Of a DNA stretch of 64,000 nt, positions 11,352 to 22,085 are shown piece after piece. The notes beneath the pieces were generated by a model. The model ran no database searches. It saw only the letters and a list, made by a program, of their open reading frames with translations, and was not told where the DNA came from. The first letter of the stretch is position 1, and every line of letters begins with the position of its first letter. Position numbers and translations under genes: made by a program. Origin of the DNA: Galaxea fascicularis (taxonomy: Eukaryota; Cnidaria; Anthozoa; Scleractinia; Euphylliidae); the NCBI GenBank assembly GCA_948470475.1, contig OX419343.1, forward strand, positions 24,937,802 to 25,001,801. The letters run 5' to 3'.

Positions 11352-12545
11352 ATGGCCCGTCTGGTAATCCTTTTCTTAGCCGCTGTTGTGTGTGTTAGCG
11401 CAAAATCTTTCAAAGGTAAGCCTATCTGTTTTTAGTTAATGACGTTCTTTAGACGCATATATTCTTGTTGAAATTTTGCTACTTTCTCACCAAGAGAATC
11501 GCAAAGGATTGACGAAATCTGGAGCGAAACCTCATCGCGAAGTCTAAGTTTCAAAATCGAATCAAGTTAATATTTCATGCTTGTATACGGGTTAAGGATT
11601 TTAAATTACGTTTCTTTTGTAGTATATTTTAACTTCAGAAATTAGGCGATACATAAATCTCTACTTTCGGTTTTTGGCGTGTTTTCAATTGCGTTAAGGT
11701 GTTTACGTGAGATAAGAGAAAAAGCTTAAAAATTCATAACAAAATTGTAAAACCAGTAATTTTTGTTGCCTGCGAAAAGCAAGTACTTAATGGCGATTGC
11801 TCCGTCTTTCTTTGCTAAGTTGCTTTTTTGCGACAGTCACTAAAATTTTTACCAAAGATTATGAAATGCATTGTGCCCAAAAGTGTTACTTTAGAGAGTG
11901 AATTAATGAATTTTGTATTACGCTAAAATATTATGATATTAGTGGCAGTTTTAACTGATTTCATGGCATTCAATTAAAAACTGCAGTAATTTTTTAATTG
12001 CCGTGGCAATTCAGTTTTAAAATAAAAGCGGTAGCTAAAACTTTCGTTTTGTTAATCAATAAAAAATCTCACGTGATTGTTATGCAAACTTCGGGTCAGT
12101 GTGCGAGATTAACATGACTAAAATTTCATGTATTTGTCTATTTGTTTTCTTAACAGAAAAGAGAGGCGCTATCCCTTGTGGATACAGTTGCACTGCTCCA
12201 ATGTGTGCGCCAACCTGCCCAACGTACTGTTGTCCCCTACCCCCAGCCCCACCACAACAAATCCACCACACCACCCATATCCACCATCATCACGTTCACC
12301 ACATGGCTCCTCAGGGTCCTGCCATGCCAGCACCACCTCAGCCAGCTCCTCCTCCTGCCACTGTCCAGAGCCAGCAGCATGTATGGGAATACGTACCACC
12401 ACCACCACCTTGCCCATGCCCCATGCCAGCTCCTCCACCAGTCGTTGTCCCAGGACCGCCACCTTGCGCTCCAATGTGCATGGCCCCTGCCCCAGTCTGC
12501 CCCCCAGCCTGTCCACCAATGTGCTGCAAGAAGCGATCCGGATAA
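11352..12545 (+). CDS. Collagen-less minicollagen-type CRD protein 2 (short form)
   Basis: Exons 11352-11415 (64 nt, donor AAAG|GTAAGC) and 12157-12545 (acceptor TTCTTAACAG) join in phase 1 to give 150 aa. A hydrophobic signal peptide spans about residues 1-17. A Lys-Arg pair at 23-24 is a likely propeptide cleavage site. The N-terminal CRD at 29-47 is C-x3-C-x4-C-x3-C-x3-CC, one residue longer than canonical in the second loop. The C-terminal CRD at 125-145 is C-x3-C-x6-C-x3-C-x3-CC. Between them are Pro/Ala-rich segments, a His cluster (HHTTHIHHHHVHH) and one short Cys-Pro-Cys. It has no collagen triplets and no charged tail beyond KKRSG. It is the smallest member of the tandem trio. A capsule-wall role is inferred from the CRDs only. 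Confidence 0.85.
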
Positions 12546-12808
12546 ATCCTCAGACGTGTACATACAAGAGAACTGTGGCAGCGATGAAGAACATGTTGTA
12601 TATGGGGTTGTTTTGTGGAGTGTCTTTATCATGTTGGCGGTGAACACTGCTGCTTCGGCTGGAAAGAGACCGAAGGGAAAATATGAATCCGTTACGTTGA
12701 CTAGTAACATCTATGTACGGACGATTTTTTTTGTAGAATATAATCTCGCGTTCTAGTGACCAGTTTGTGTGATAGCTTCTATTGTTTCCGTCCGAATTGA
12801 ATTAATTC

Positions 12809-12814
12809 AATAAA
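12809..12814 (+). promoter_or_regulatory. Poly(A) signal AATAAA of CRD gene 2
   Basis: A canonical hexamer 264 bases after the stop codon, in sense orientation. Confidence 0.6.
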
Positions 12815-14165
12815 ACGTTATCAAAGAGAAAACCTTTTGGAGTATTTGATTTGATTTGATTTGCGCGCAGCATTAATACCAGCGCTGTTAGAAACCGAAG
12901 CCCTCCCACTCTTGTTTCCCCCGATCCTATCAACTACATTCTTCCCCGTGGATCTGGTTTTCCTTTTTTCTTAAGTTAGCTTTTTGTACGAGTTACAAAC
13001 GCGTGTAGCTAATGATCAAAGAGGGAGACACAAATACACAACTGGAAGAACTCATTTCGGTCCCCAGCTTGCGAAATGGCTGTCATTATGATTGATATAT
13101 GATAAAGCGAATGCACCTCAGTTTTTAACTGGACACCAAAATATTCTCAGAAGCTTTTCAAAGAAGTAAAATTTTATTCAGAAATACCCTAAAAGCAATC
13201 CAAGGTGAGCCATTTTCTATCTTTTTAAAGACACAGGTTTTGTCTCCCTTAAAGAAGGTAGATATCAAGGGCCATCTTAAGTTTTCCGTTAAGCGCTTTA
13301 AAACCATATTTATAACTTCTGACTGGAACATTTTAGTTTCAACTGTTAATTGTCTTGGGCGTTGCTTTATACGAAACATCCTCTACTGGGACTTCCTTTT
13401 AATTCTCTCTTTTGCTTAGTAAGTAGATCCATACAGTTAAAAACGTCCCCGTTGTAATGAACAACTGACTGCAAAAAGCAAGCCTTGAATTTCATCTTTA
13501 AACTGAGTTATTTCCTGAGATGTCAAATCGTTCCTTTAAATTCAACCATTGTCGTTTACCTGCCTCAAAGTGGATCGGTCAACCGCATTTGACATAGGTC
13601 TTTCCTACACTCTTCATTCAAGAAAGAATGTCTTCACTATTCAAAGTAGTTTGGTTGGGTTTAGAGACTGGGTAAAAATAGCAATGCAATAGTTATTCTG
13701 CGAGGTCCCGTGCGATTCAAAAGTCGCAGCGGTGGGTATAGGTCAGTATCAAAGCAACCCTCAAAAGTCAGACCTACAATAATCTATAAAGTTAAGATGT
13801 AATTTTAATTGTGATGTAAACATTGTCAACGAAAGGTTAAATGAAGTACACCCGAAAAGGCGTTTTATTGAAGAAGTAGCTTTGTGCTCCATGCACGGTT
13901 GGTGATTGCCAACGAAAACAGTTTTCACAGTTTTACAGGTTGCTTTCATTAAATCAATACAAAACGCCAAGCATGTGACAAAAACCATTATGAAAGACTT
14001 TAATATAGAATTTTTGGCACACGTCCAGTGTTTTGGGGGCAAGCTACCGGCAGAGCGTGAAAAATTAATCATACACGGCGTAACCTATCACCCTGTGCCA
14101 AAAAGCAAAGCCATTCGATTACGTAGTCACAAAACACCGTGGTGACATGGTTCACAAAGTCAGCT
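12815..14165. other. Intergenic stretch
   Basis: Nothing recognisable is seen. The short ORFs at 13158-13379 (-) and 13761-14145 (both strands) have no domain or splice support. Confidence 0.5.
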
Positions 14166-14176
14166 TCAGCCAATCA
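14166..14176 (+). promoter_or_regulatory. CCAAT-type box of CRD gene 3 (TCAGCCAATCA)
   Basis: Identical to the 11-mer upstream of gene 2, at nearly the same distance from the first splice donor (139 against 131 bases). It may be an inherited promoter element of the tandem duplicates. Confidence 0.4.
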
Positions 14177-14249
14177 TATTCAAGCCGACTAGCAGGTAGT
14201 GAAATCGATTAACGCATCGAAAGGTCTTCCATTTAAAGCAAAGTAGCAA

Positions 14250-14304
14250 TTTGCTGATTGTGTTGCCAAAGGATTCAGGGATTTTAAGCTTTCCTGAGAG
14301 AAAG
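14250..14304 (+). other. Putative non-coding first exon of CRD gene 3
   Basis: Donor GAAAG|GTAAGA at 14304. The acceptor CTGTTTTAG at 14803 leads into GCAAC followed by the ATG. The layout matches genes 1 and 2. The 5' end is not resolved. Confidence 0.5.
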
Positions 14305-14808
14305 GTAAGATTCCTTGCATTCAAAACTTTAACGTTCTATTCATGATAATATAACATTAGTCTGCTGACCGTTTTTTGCTTCTCAGCCATAAGCTATATA
14401 CTGCGTTAATTTCTGATTTCATAAATCCACTACTACTCGTCTCGATCATATCGATGGCAAGGATTGTATATTTTTAATTTGGTTGTTGCCTACAATCAAA
14501 GTTAAACACCAGTCTATCTAACTCTGAATATATAAAAAAAAATTGTCTTAAAATGTGAAGGCAAAATTGTAGCAAACTGGACAAGAAAAACATGTCATCG
14601 TTTAGATTTAAAGATTGTTTTGAATACAAAAATTTCTTGTCCAGACAGTTTTGCGATCATTCCAAATATATGATGTGAAAACTGAAAAGGTATCTTTTTA
14701 CCCAATAATACGAGCTTTGTTCCCTTGGATAAATCTTGTAATATGTGATGATAAATTAATTATGGTGGATTCAAACAAATGACCACATTTTCCACTGTTT
14801 TAGGCAAC

Positions 14809-16609
14809 ATGGACAAGCGAATCTTTCTTTTTCTCATCGTGCTGGTCGCCTTTTCTGTTGAGGCCAAAAAGAAGATCCTAAAAAAGAAGCTTAACCAACT
14901 TAAAGGTGAGGAAATCAATTGAGAGACCTTTTAAGCTAAGGATTGTTGGATCATTGACGAACTGAAGTAATCAATAGAGCATAATCTGCGATGCTTTTGC
15001 TTATTTCTTTCCCAGGATCGATTGACTTCCAAACTGAATGTATATTCAGACGAAAATCCTGAATATTAAAAGCTGGCACAAATTGCTGCCTATGAAAGAA
15101 GATGTTTCCTTTACTGTAAATGATGTATTAATCTAACGCTTTAATTCGTAAGCAAAATAACGAAAAATCATTGTAACTGGGGAGCTGCCTTTAAAGTCGA
15201 TTTATTGGCGATGTATTCTCGCGAATAAACAATTAAGACAATGGTAAAAAAAAGTATCTCTTAAAATAAAAATGGGAGAAGGAACGCCGATGTATCAGAC
15301 CATTTCGCCATGTAAATCAACAGGTTACGCGATGGTACCAGCTTACAGAAGAAATAAGCACACAGACGGTTGTTTGGATTTACGACAAATCATCAGACCT
15401 TAGCTTTATATTAAAAAATAAGAATGTTTTGTGTCTAATAATTTACCAGCGATCTTCTCTTGTTTGTACCGGGCTTGATTTGGTTGTTTCGTGCCTGTTT
15501 GTGTTGCCAGCTAAACAGTCGTCGTCCATTTCGATACCTGTAGTCAACTCTTTGGATTTCACTCCTACATTTTCAAAGATCCGAAACTCTTTCACAGTCC
15601 TTCTATTTTCCCCGTCAGTGAACAACGTTATGCAAACTTCACCAGTAGATCATAACCGAGGTCCTCATAAGAAAAGAAACTAATTGGTCAGGATGCTAGG
15701 GATTTTTTTAAATCGACTACAGCAAAATGCCAATTTTTTTGTGAAAACAGAAGCCAAAATTAGTTTTCTCTGTATTTTAGTCGAACGAGTTCAATTTACT
15801 TTTGGGAAAAAGAAAGAAGAGAAATTTGAATTATTTTGCAACATCTGAAGCATGGCTCTATTATCAATACTTTTTGTGACAATGTTCAGTATTACAAAAC
15901 AAAAATGTTCATGGTTCATTTTTGTTTACTTCTTACAGGAGCTAAAAAGTGCGGATATGGTTGTCCATCAACCTGTCCTTGCCAGCCTACCTGCTGTCCA
16001 CCACCGCCGCCACCTCCAGTTGTCTGCTGCCCTCCACCCCCACCACCACCTCCTCCTCCTGTGCAAACATCAAGCCAGGCAAGCCTGATTCATCATCACT
16101 TCCACCCAGCTCCTCCTCCCCCACCACCACCCCCACCGGCCCCCTGCCCACCTCCATGCCACTTTGGCCACACTGTGCACCATCACGTGTACCACGCTAG
16201 TCCTCCAGGCCCTCCTCCAGCACCCATGCCTTCTCCTCCTCCATTCTCGACTGAATCGCACCAGCATGTTTTTATCCACCACACTCACCCAGCCCCTCCA
16301 CCACCTCCACCTCCACCCCCTGCTCCATGCTCTCCTCCATGCCACACCGTCCAGACGGTTCACGTACAACAACACCACTTCCCACCACCCCCTTGCCCGC
16401 CACCCTGTCCTCCACCTTGCCCACCACCCTGTCCTCCACCATGCCCACCACCCTGTCCCCCACCATGCCCACCACCCTGCCTCCCTCCACCTCCCCCTTG
16501 CCCTCCCCCCTGCCCAGCAACGTGTGTCCCGCCATGCAGTGCTTGCTGCAAGAAGGCCAAGGTAGTGGAAGACAAGAAGAAGGCGGGAAAGAAGGCAGAC
16601 AAGGAATAA
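14809..16609 (+). CDS. Collagen-less minicollagen-type CRD protein 3 (polyproline/His-rich, basic tail)
   Basis: Exons 14809-14905 (97 nt, donor AAAG|GTGAGG) and 15939-16609 (acceptor TTCTTACAG) join in phase 1 to give 255 aa. A signal peptide spans about residues 1-20, followed by a very basic propeptide (KKKILKKKLNQLK). A Lys-Lys pair at 35-36 directly precedes the N-terminal CRD at 37-52. That CRD is atypical, C-x3-C-x3-C-x1-C-x3-CC. The linker has proline runs up to 11 residues, four His patches and a block of about eight CPPP units. The C-terminal CRD at 220-236 is C-x3-C-x3-C-x3-C-x2-CC, one residue short in its last loop. The 19-residue tail is Lys-rich, opposite in character to the acidic tail of protein 1. 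There is no Gly-X-Y region. A cross-linked capsule-wall role is inferred. Confidence 0.85.
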
Positions 16610-16942
16610 ATGAAAACTGAACGAAGACTGTTGTGACATGACGGGAAGATGTGTCAAAACAAGTTTCAGCTCAAGGTCTCCGTGTTTCAAGTTTTTCCAA
16701 GTTGGATTCCCACTGAGTTGAAACATGTTTTTAAGATTTAGTTAGGAAACTAACTGCTGCCAGTTGCTAAGGAGTTCGAATTCAGGAAAAATTTCTTTGT
16801 AAATAAGGCTGGTGAAGTTATGATGAAAAGGACCTTCGCTACGAGAAACAAGTAGGATTCGAAGTCTTGGCAAATCCTTTAGTTTTCAGAATCGGCTGTA
16901 AAACGTACGGCTTAGCATTATACAACTCATGGTATGTTGTCA

Positions 16943-16948
16943 ATTAAA
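16943..16948 (+). promoter_or_regulatory. Possible poly(A) signal ATTAAA of CRD gene 3
   Basis: A variant hexamer 334 bases after the stop codon. No better signal is nearer. Confidence 0.35.
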
Positions 16949-18320
16949 CTATTTAGAAAACCAGTATTTTAGTGTAATCTGTTCATTTTCTTCACTCTGT
17001 CTTCAAGTATTTGATGGGTCTCGTAAAAAGGTCTTCATCCTGCTATATTCCGAGGTAGAGGGTTTAACGCTAGTTAGCAACTAGCTAAACAACTACACTT
17101 GACGCCATGTTGATTAACCTCAAAAACAGACCACGAGGTCTGAACCTTTTATTAAACTGCGCATGCGACATGTATGTAACACATCCGATCTCGGTCTCGA
17201 AGTCTTGCATGTTTGGTCTCGTTCTCGGATTTTCAGACAAGGGTCTCGGCGAGTCTCGGATTTTCCCGTTCGCCACCCCTTCTTTCGAAGTCTACAAAAA
17301 AGTCGAAAAATTTACAGTCAAAGTGGAGTCAGCACACTTTATTCAAATATCAAGTGATTCATAATTCACCTTTTGCTTATATGATATCCTTTTCTTCGCA
17401 ATTTCCAGGATCAAAGTTGGCATTTTTCTCCTGTGGTGGTATGTTTTTTAAACATTCTTGCCCCGGAACAGGGGGACGGAGGGGGTGAGGGGTGGGGAGC
17501 GGGTTGGCAAGTTAACACGATGAACATTCTTTGCTGGCAATTTTGCAGATCACTTGTTGGAAATGTTAGCCTGCGGTCAATTGTCCATACGGTTATCAAA
17601 AGGGCCTGAATATTCGTAAGGTGGTCGATCCCAAAACCAGGCTGATTATTTTTTACTTTAAACTTGTCATTTCCCAGGGGAATATGAGACTTCTAATCCT
17701 GCTCTTCCCTGTTCCAGTCAAAGTCTCCCCTAGTATTTTAGATAGTGGTTTGTTCTTTCAGACGACTGGAACTTGTGAGAGATTACGGGGATGATTGGAT
17801 AGACCGAAGATGACAATCATCACATTTCGGTGTTTTTTTTTATGTCTGCTAAACGCACGACCCTAACTAAACATAACCAAATCATTACTCGGTTACATGT
17901 GTTGTCTTCTAACTCTTTATGCGTCCTATATGTTTGTTTGGATTGGAAAGAGTCGGGAGTTTGTTTTCTGTTATTATTCTGACGGCTATGCATTAAACAA
18001 CTAATTCTATTAACGTCGACTTTAATTCGTTTTGCGGAAAAAGTAGTCCACTACATCTACACCTCGAAATACACCCAAATGTGGGGCAGCAGTTACAATT
18101 CGTTAGGGGAGAAGTGGGAAGGAAACAATCTCCCGAAAATATCAAAAGAGTGGAGCCATTTTGGAACTGCCGAGATCCTCATAGGCTTGGAATTTCAGGA
18201 TTCACCCTGGGCATTTCATCCACTGACATAAGAATTAACAAAACCACTCAGCTGAGGTGTTGTGAAAGATTTGTTGTTTTACCACTCAGAAGTTAATTCT
18301 GTGAATCATTCATTTCACAA
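16949..18320. other. Convergent intergenic stretch between CRD genes 3 and 4
   Basis: No gene is recognised. Bases 17105-17300 contain repeated GGTCTCG/GAGTCTCGGATTTTC phrases of low complexity, and 17460-17505 is a G-rich patch. Genes 3 (+) and 4 (-) end facing each other across it. Confidence 0.5.
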
Positions 18321-18321
18321 T

Positions 18322-18327
18322 TTTATT
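18322..18327 (-). promoter_or_regulatory. Poly(A) signal AATAAA of the minicollagen gene
   Basis: TTTATT on the + strand reads AATAAA on -, 254 bases past the stop codon of the minicollagen gene. Confidence 0.5.
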
Positions 18328-18580
18328 AATCACCCTAAATGACACAACAAACGTTATATAAATATATTGAAATCTTAAAGTACAAGCTTCGTCCAGCGCA
18401 AAATGAACCTCCTTTATGTCATAAAGAAACGGTTGTCCACAATATTTACAGCATATCAGAATGCTAGTGTCAAACGCTTACGAACGATAGCACCATGACT
18501 TTTGTCTGTCTTTTCTTTGCGTAATGGTAGACAATCTCGATGTCTCACCAAAGATAGTGTTGCGTTATTGCGACGCCAAC

Positions 18581-21500
18581 TCAGTGCTCAGCGTCACGCT
18601 TCCTCTTGTCACAACACTCAGGTTTGCAAGATGGTGCACATGATCGAGCACAAGGAGGCGGGCACATGGGTGGTTGTAACGGCATCATCATTGGTGGAGG
18701 AGGCATATACATTTGAGGAGGCGGCATCATCATGGGTGGGGGAGCCATTCCCGGGCAGCACGTGGGAGCGCACGATGGCTGGCATTGTGGCATTGGTGGC
18801 ACGGGAGGTAGCAATGGTGGAAGAGGCTGAGGATTACAACATTTCTGCGTGCACGCTGGGTAACAAGCAGAAGGGCATCCAGGAGGACACGGAGGTGGTG
18901 GCTGAACTGGAGGGGGAACAGGTGCTACAACGGGGGCTGGAGGGGACATAATAGGAAAAGGAGGAGGAGGGGAGCAACACCCAGCCTGTTGACACTGAAA
19001 AGGGCATGGACCAGTCTGGACAGGTGATACCTGAGGCATTCCACCACCTGGGTTGATGGTGGTTGTCCAGTGAAGGCAGACCGGGGGACACTGTCGGGGA
19101 GGAGCAGCAAGGCCAGGTAATCCGGGGGCTCCAGGAGGTCCCATCGGGCCCATAGGTCCCATTGGTCCCATAAATCCGGGTGTTCCACGGCATCCAGGTG
19201 TTCCAGGAGGACCCATGCAGCCTGGCTGTCCTGGAGGGCCAGGAATTGGCATTGGGGGAGGGGGTGGTGGAGGTGCGCAACATGATGGCTGACATAGAGG
19301 GGCACAGGAAGGAGCACAACTTACTCCACAGGGACTCCCTGGAAAAGAAAACCAAATACTTAAATTAAGTAGCGCCAAAGTATCTTGAATCTTTATTCTT
19401 ATTGGTGTGAATTTCTGAACTGATCTGAGAGAAACTCAAAACAAAACATATCTTTGTCTTAGACATTAAGGTGGATTGCCAGAAATATTTATGTAAGCTC
19501 TGCTTTTGGGAAGTTCCCCCTTGAATGTTTTGAACTTTAACCTAGTCTTCATACTGACAAGAGACGAATACACTGGAGGATGTAAGAATTTCTTGCAATA
19601 AGGTTGCCAAATATGTCAGCAGACGTTAGGCGAAATAACTTTTTAAACACTTCTGGGTCTGCGAATAATCACAGTGTATTATTGTCCTGATAGAGCCAGA
19701 ATGATCTTAATTTTCAATGCTGGGCTCTGAAATGATCAATTCTTTACAGGCAAGTCATTCCTTCGAAATGGATAAAATTCTCCCACATCACGCATGATAC
19801 TTACTCTTCGCTCTTACTTCTGCGAGTTTCCTAGGAACTGAAATAACGGTAAAGAAAATTAAGAACTGAAGCGATCGAATTTTTATATTTTAAATCCTAG
19901 TGGGAATATAAATTCTTGTTTAGTTAGTGGGTAGCCAAATGGCACTGATCTTGCACTTCTCATCTTCAAACGTTGGTAACACAGTTAGAGTGGTTTTCAA
20001 TTGCGTGTCGTAAAAGCAAAACAAAAGCAATTACTCCGACCAATCACAAGAGATGAAGACAGCTCAGTGAACCAATCAGAATTTGAAGTAAGAACATGCA
20101 ACCGGCGCCAAGCGCGGGAAAATGCGCACGTGCAACTAGCGATTGGTTTTGGTTTTGATTCTCATTGGCTGACAAAGTGGCGTAAGTTTTGACGACCAAT
20201 CACAGAGCGAAGGAAAGCTGAACCAAATTAAAGCAAACGCGAATTACATTTGACACTCAATTGAAAACCGCTCTAATAACAAGAACAGTTAAAAGCATTG
20301 ATAAATAAGGCTGCACGCTTTTTTGTTCATGGTCACGCTATTTACAATCTAGAGGAAACCTATGGCAGCGCTCCCAATTTATTACTGGTTAATTAACAAT
20401 TATTCACCGAAGTGGAGGTGAATGGTAGTAGATTTTCACCGATCCGCGAAGCGGCGATGTAAATAGTCACCACTTTCACCGACACTGAGGTGAATAATTC
20501 TTTTAGTATGTACCACACAAGTTGAAAAACCAGCGCGTATTCAAATAATTTTCTCGTCGGAAACCGAAACGGAAAGTCAGTTTGTTTCTCTTCGGCTGCT
20601 TGGAGGTGAATAGTGCTTTGCTATTTAGCTCAGAACGCGCGAAAAGCACTATTCACGTGTGTGGCATATACTAAAAGACAATATTACATCGAGGTTAAAT
20701 CAGCCGACTGCGTTGCACCCGAATAAATGATAATGATTACCAAACAAATGACGGCCTACCTACCTACCTACGTTACGTAGAGGTAGCATTAGGGGAATGA
20801 CTTATTGTTATTTTCGGATTGAAAATTGTTACCTACTGCAGCAATTAGATTTTCGTCCAATACCTGTAGTAGGGAGAGAGCAATACACCCCTCAGCCAAG
20901 TGGTTCATCAGTTTCTATCCTCTCGCGTTAATTCAATATAATTCTCTTATCAGTTGAGTAGCTCTCAGGAAATCACTCATTATGTTCGTTAAAACGAAGT
21001 TCAGAGGAACTTTCTAATTGGCCGGCATCAGTAAAATGGTTACAAATGAGTTGTCCCACAATTAACTTCTTCTTTGGGTAGAGGCAGTTCAGTCTCCGCC
21101 TTGCATTTTGTTTGATTTGAGATTAGTAAGATGATTTTTTTAACTGGTGGGAAACTGGTCAAGCAAACAATTACCCTTCTACAGGCAAACTTGCGCTTAT
21201 GATAATAACACAGAGTGACATTGATAAAAAGAGAATACGAAAACATGGGGACCTTTTTATGTCGTAAATTTGGTAAAAGAGCCCTGAAAAGAATATGCTC
21301 ATGCCGGATTTGACGAAAAAAAGACCAGCGATCACCTTATTCACGTCGAACAGTAAAATATCAATGGTTATTAACAAAAGTTCCAGTCGCCTTTCTCACT
21401 ATGTTCATTTTCAGCAATTTTAGTTTTTCATTTGGACTTGTTGATTTTGATTTGGTCTGTTTGATTGAACTGACAATAACTGAATACTTTTGTTATTACA

Positions 21501-21631
21501 TCCGATTAGGACAGTTTACAAATAACAGCATTAATTTTAAGGCATTCAATAATCATTTACTTACCGCGAGAGCTTTCTGCTTGAAGAGCTACAGCCAATA
21601 AAATCGCGAAAATCATTATCCGTGATTTCAT
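18581..21631 (-). CDS. Minicollagen with multiple cysteine-rich domains
   Basis: Three coding exons on -: 21631-21565 (67 nt), 19837-19805 (33 nt) and 19338-18581, with GTAAGT donors and CAG acceptors. The phase-1 joins give 285 aa. The signal peptide is at about 1-18. The propeptide ends in Lys-Arg at 33-34. The N-terminal CRD at 37-54 is a perfect C-x3-C-x3-C-x3-C-x3-CC, followed by seven prolines. A collagen stretch of exactly 15 Gly-X-Y triplets spans 67-111 and holds two cysteines (74 and 83). Then come C117/C121, a partial module at 145-155, a full CRD at 184-201, a half CRD at 219-228, Met/Pro-rich spacers and a perfect terminal CRD at 259-276. Minicollagens trimerise and are disulfide-linked into the nematocyst wall (known family biology). 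The short collagen and paired CRDs make the family call firm. The long multi-CRD C-terminal half is unusual. Confidence 0.93.
19986..20275. mobile_element. MITE, TAGAG(T/C)GGTTTTCAATT termini (copy 1), in minicollagen intron 1
   Basis: Left TAGAGTGGTTTTCAATTG and right CAATTGAAAACCGCTCTA are near-perfect terminal inverted repeats of a 290-bp element. Internal CCAATCA(C/G) motifs recur. A diverged, end-truncated relative is at 50322-50545. Confidence 0.7.
20390..20690. repeat. Degenerate inverted/internal repeat in minicollagen intron 1
   Basis: Repeated TTCACCGA and GAGGTGAATA phrases. TTTTAGTATGTACCACAC (20499-20518) is mirrored by GTGTGGCATATACTAAAAG (about 20659-20678). Probably a decayed mobile element. 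Confidence 0.45.
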
Positions 21632-22043
21632 GGTTGACGATTGTGTTACACCTGCATTGAACAAAGCCAGAAGATATCTATTGGTGCCAGTTAAGGTTTA
21701 AACTGCGAAATAAGATTACAAAGCGACTACAGCAAGAAACGTTTTATTCAACCTGAGTGAGAATTTAGGTGTACTGTGAAATTTCTGCAGGACCAGAAAC
21801 TCACTCTTAAAGTGGCAGAAAAAATTGTGAAATTGAAAAGACTTGTGTCAATCACGTTAGATCTCAGTACATGTTATATATTGACAATATTGCGCTCCAT
21901 GATGAAAAATAACCAGAGTTATAACATCGTAAATTGCATTGCACTTCTCATAGCTGAAATAGAGTTAAATATACTATGTAACGTAAAGTTCAAAATTAAG
22001 GGAATAAAATTTATGGCAGAGAAAAATTAAGCATCAATCTCAC

Positions 22044-22085
22044 CTGACAGTTTTCTTTAAACTCCCACAAAACCCGCGCTACTTA
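22044..22085 (-). other. Putative non-coding first exon of the minicollagen gene
   Basis: On - a donor GTCAG|GTGAGA ends at 22044. The acceptor TTCAATGCAG at about 21652 opens the exon that contains the ATG, leaving 20 bases of 5' UTR. The layout is the same as in the three + strand CRD genes. The 5' limit is not resolved. Confidence 0.4.

Noticed and set aside
16070..16726. 218-codon antisense ORF (Trp/Arg/Gly-rich) over CRD gene 3
   Set aside because: Mirror image of the proline-codon repeats. No independent support.
18502..19355. Alternative-frame ORFs over the minicollagen exon (+ and -)
   Set aside because: Shadows of the collagen/polyproline frame, which alone has Gly-X-Y periodicity and CRD spacing.
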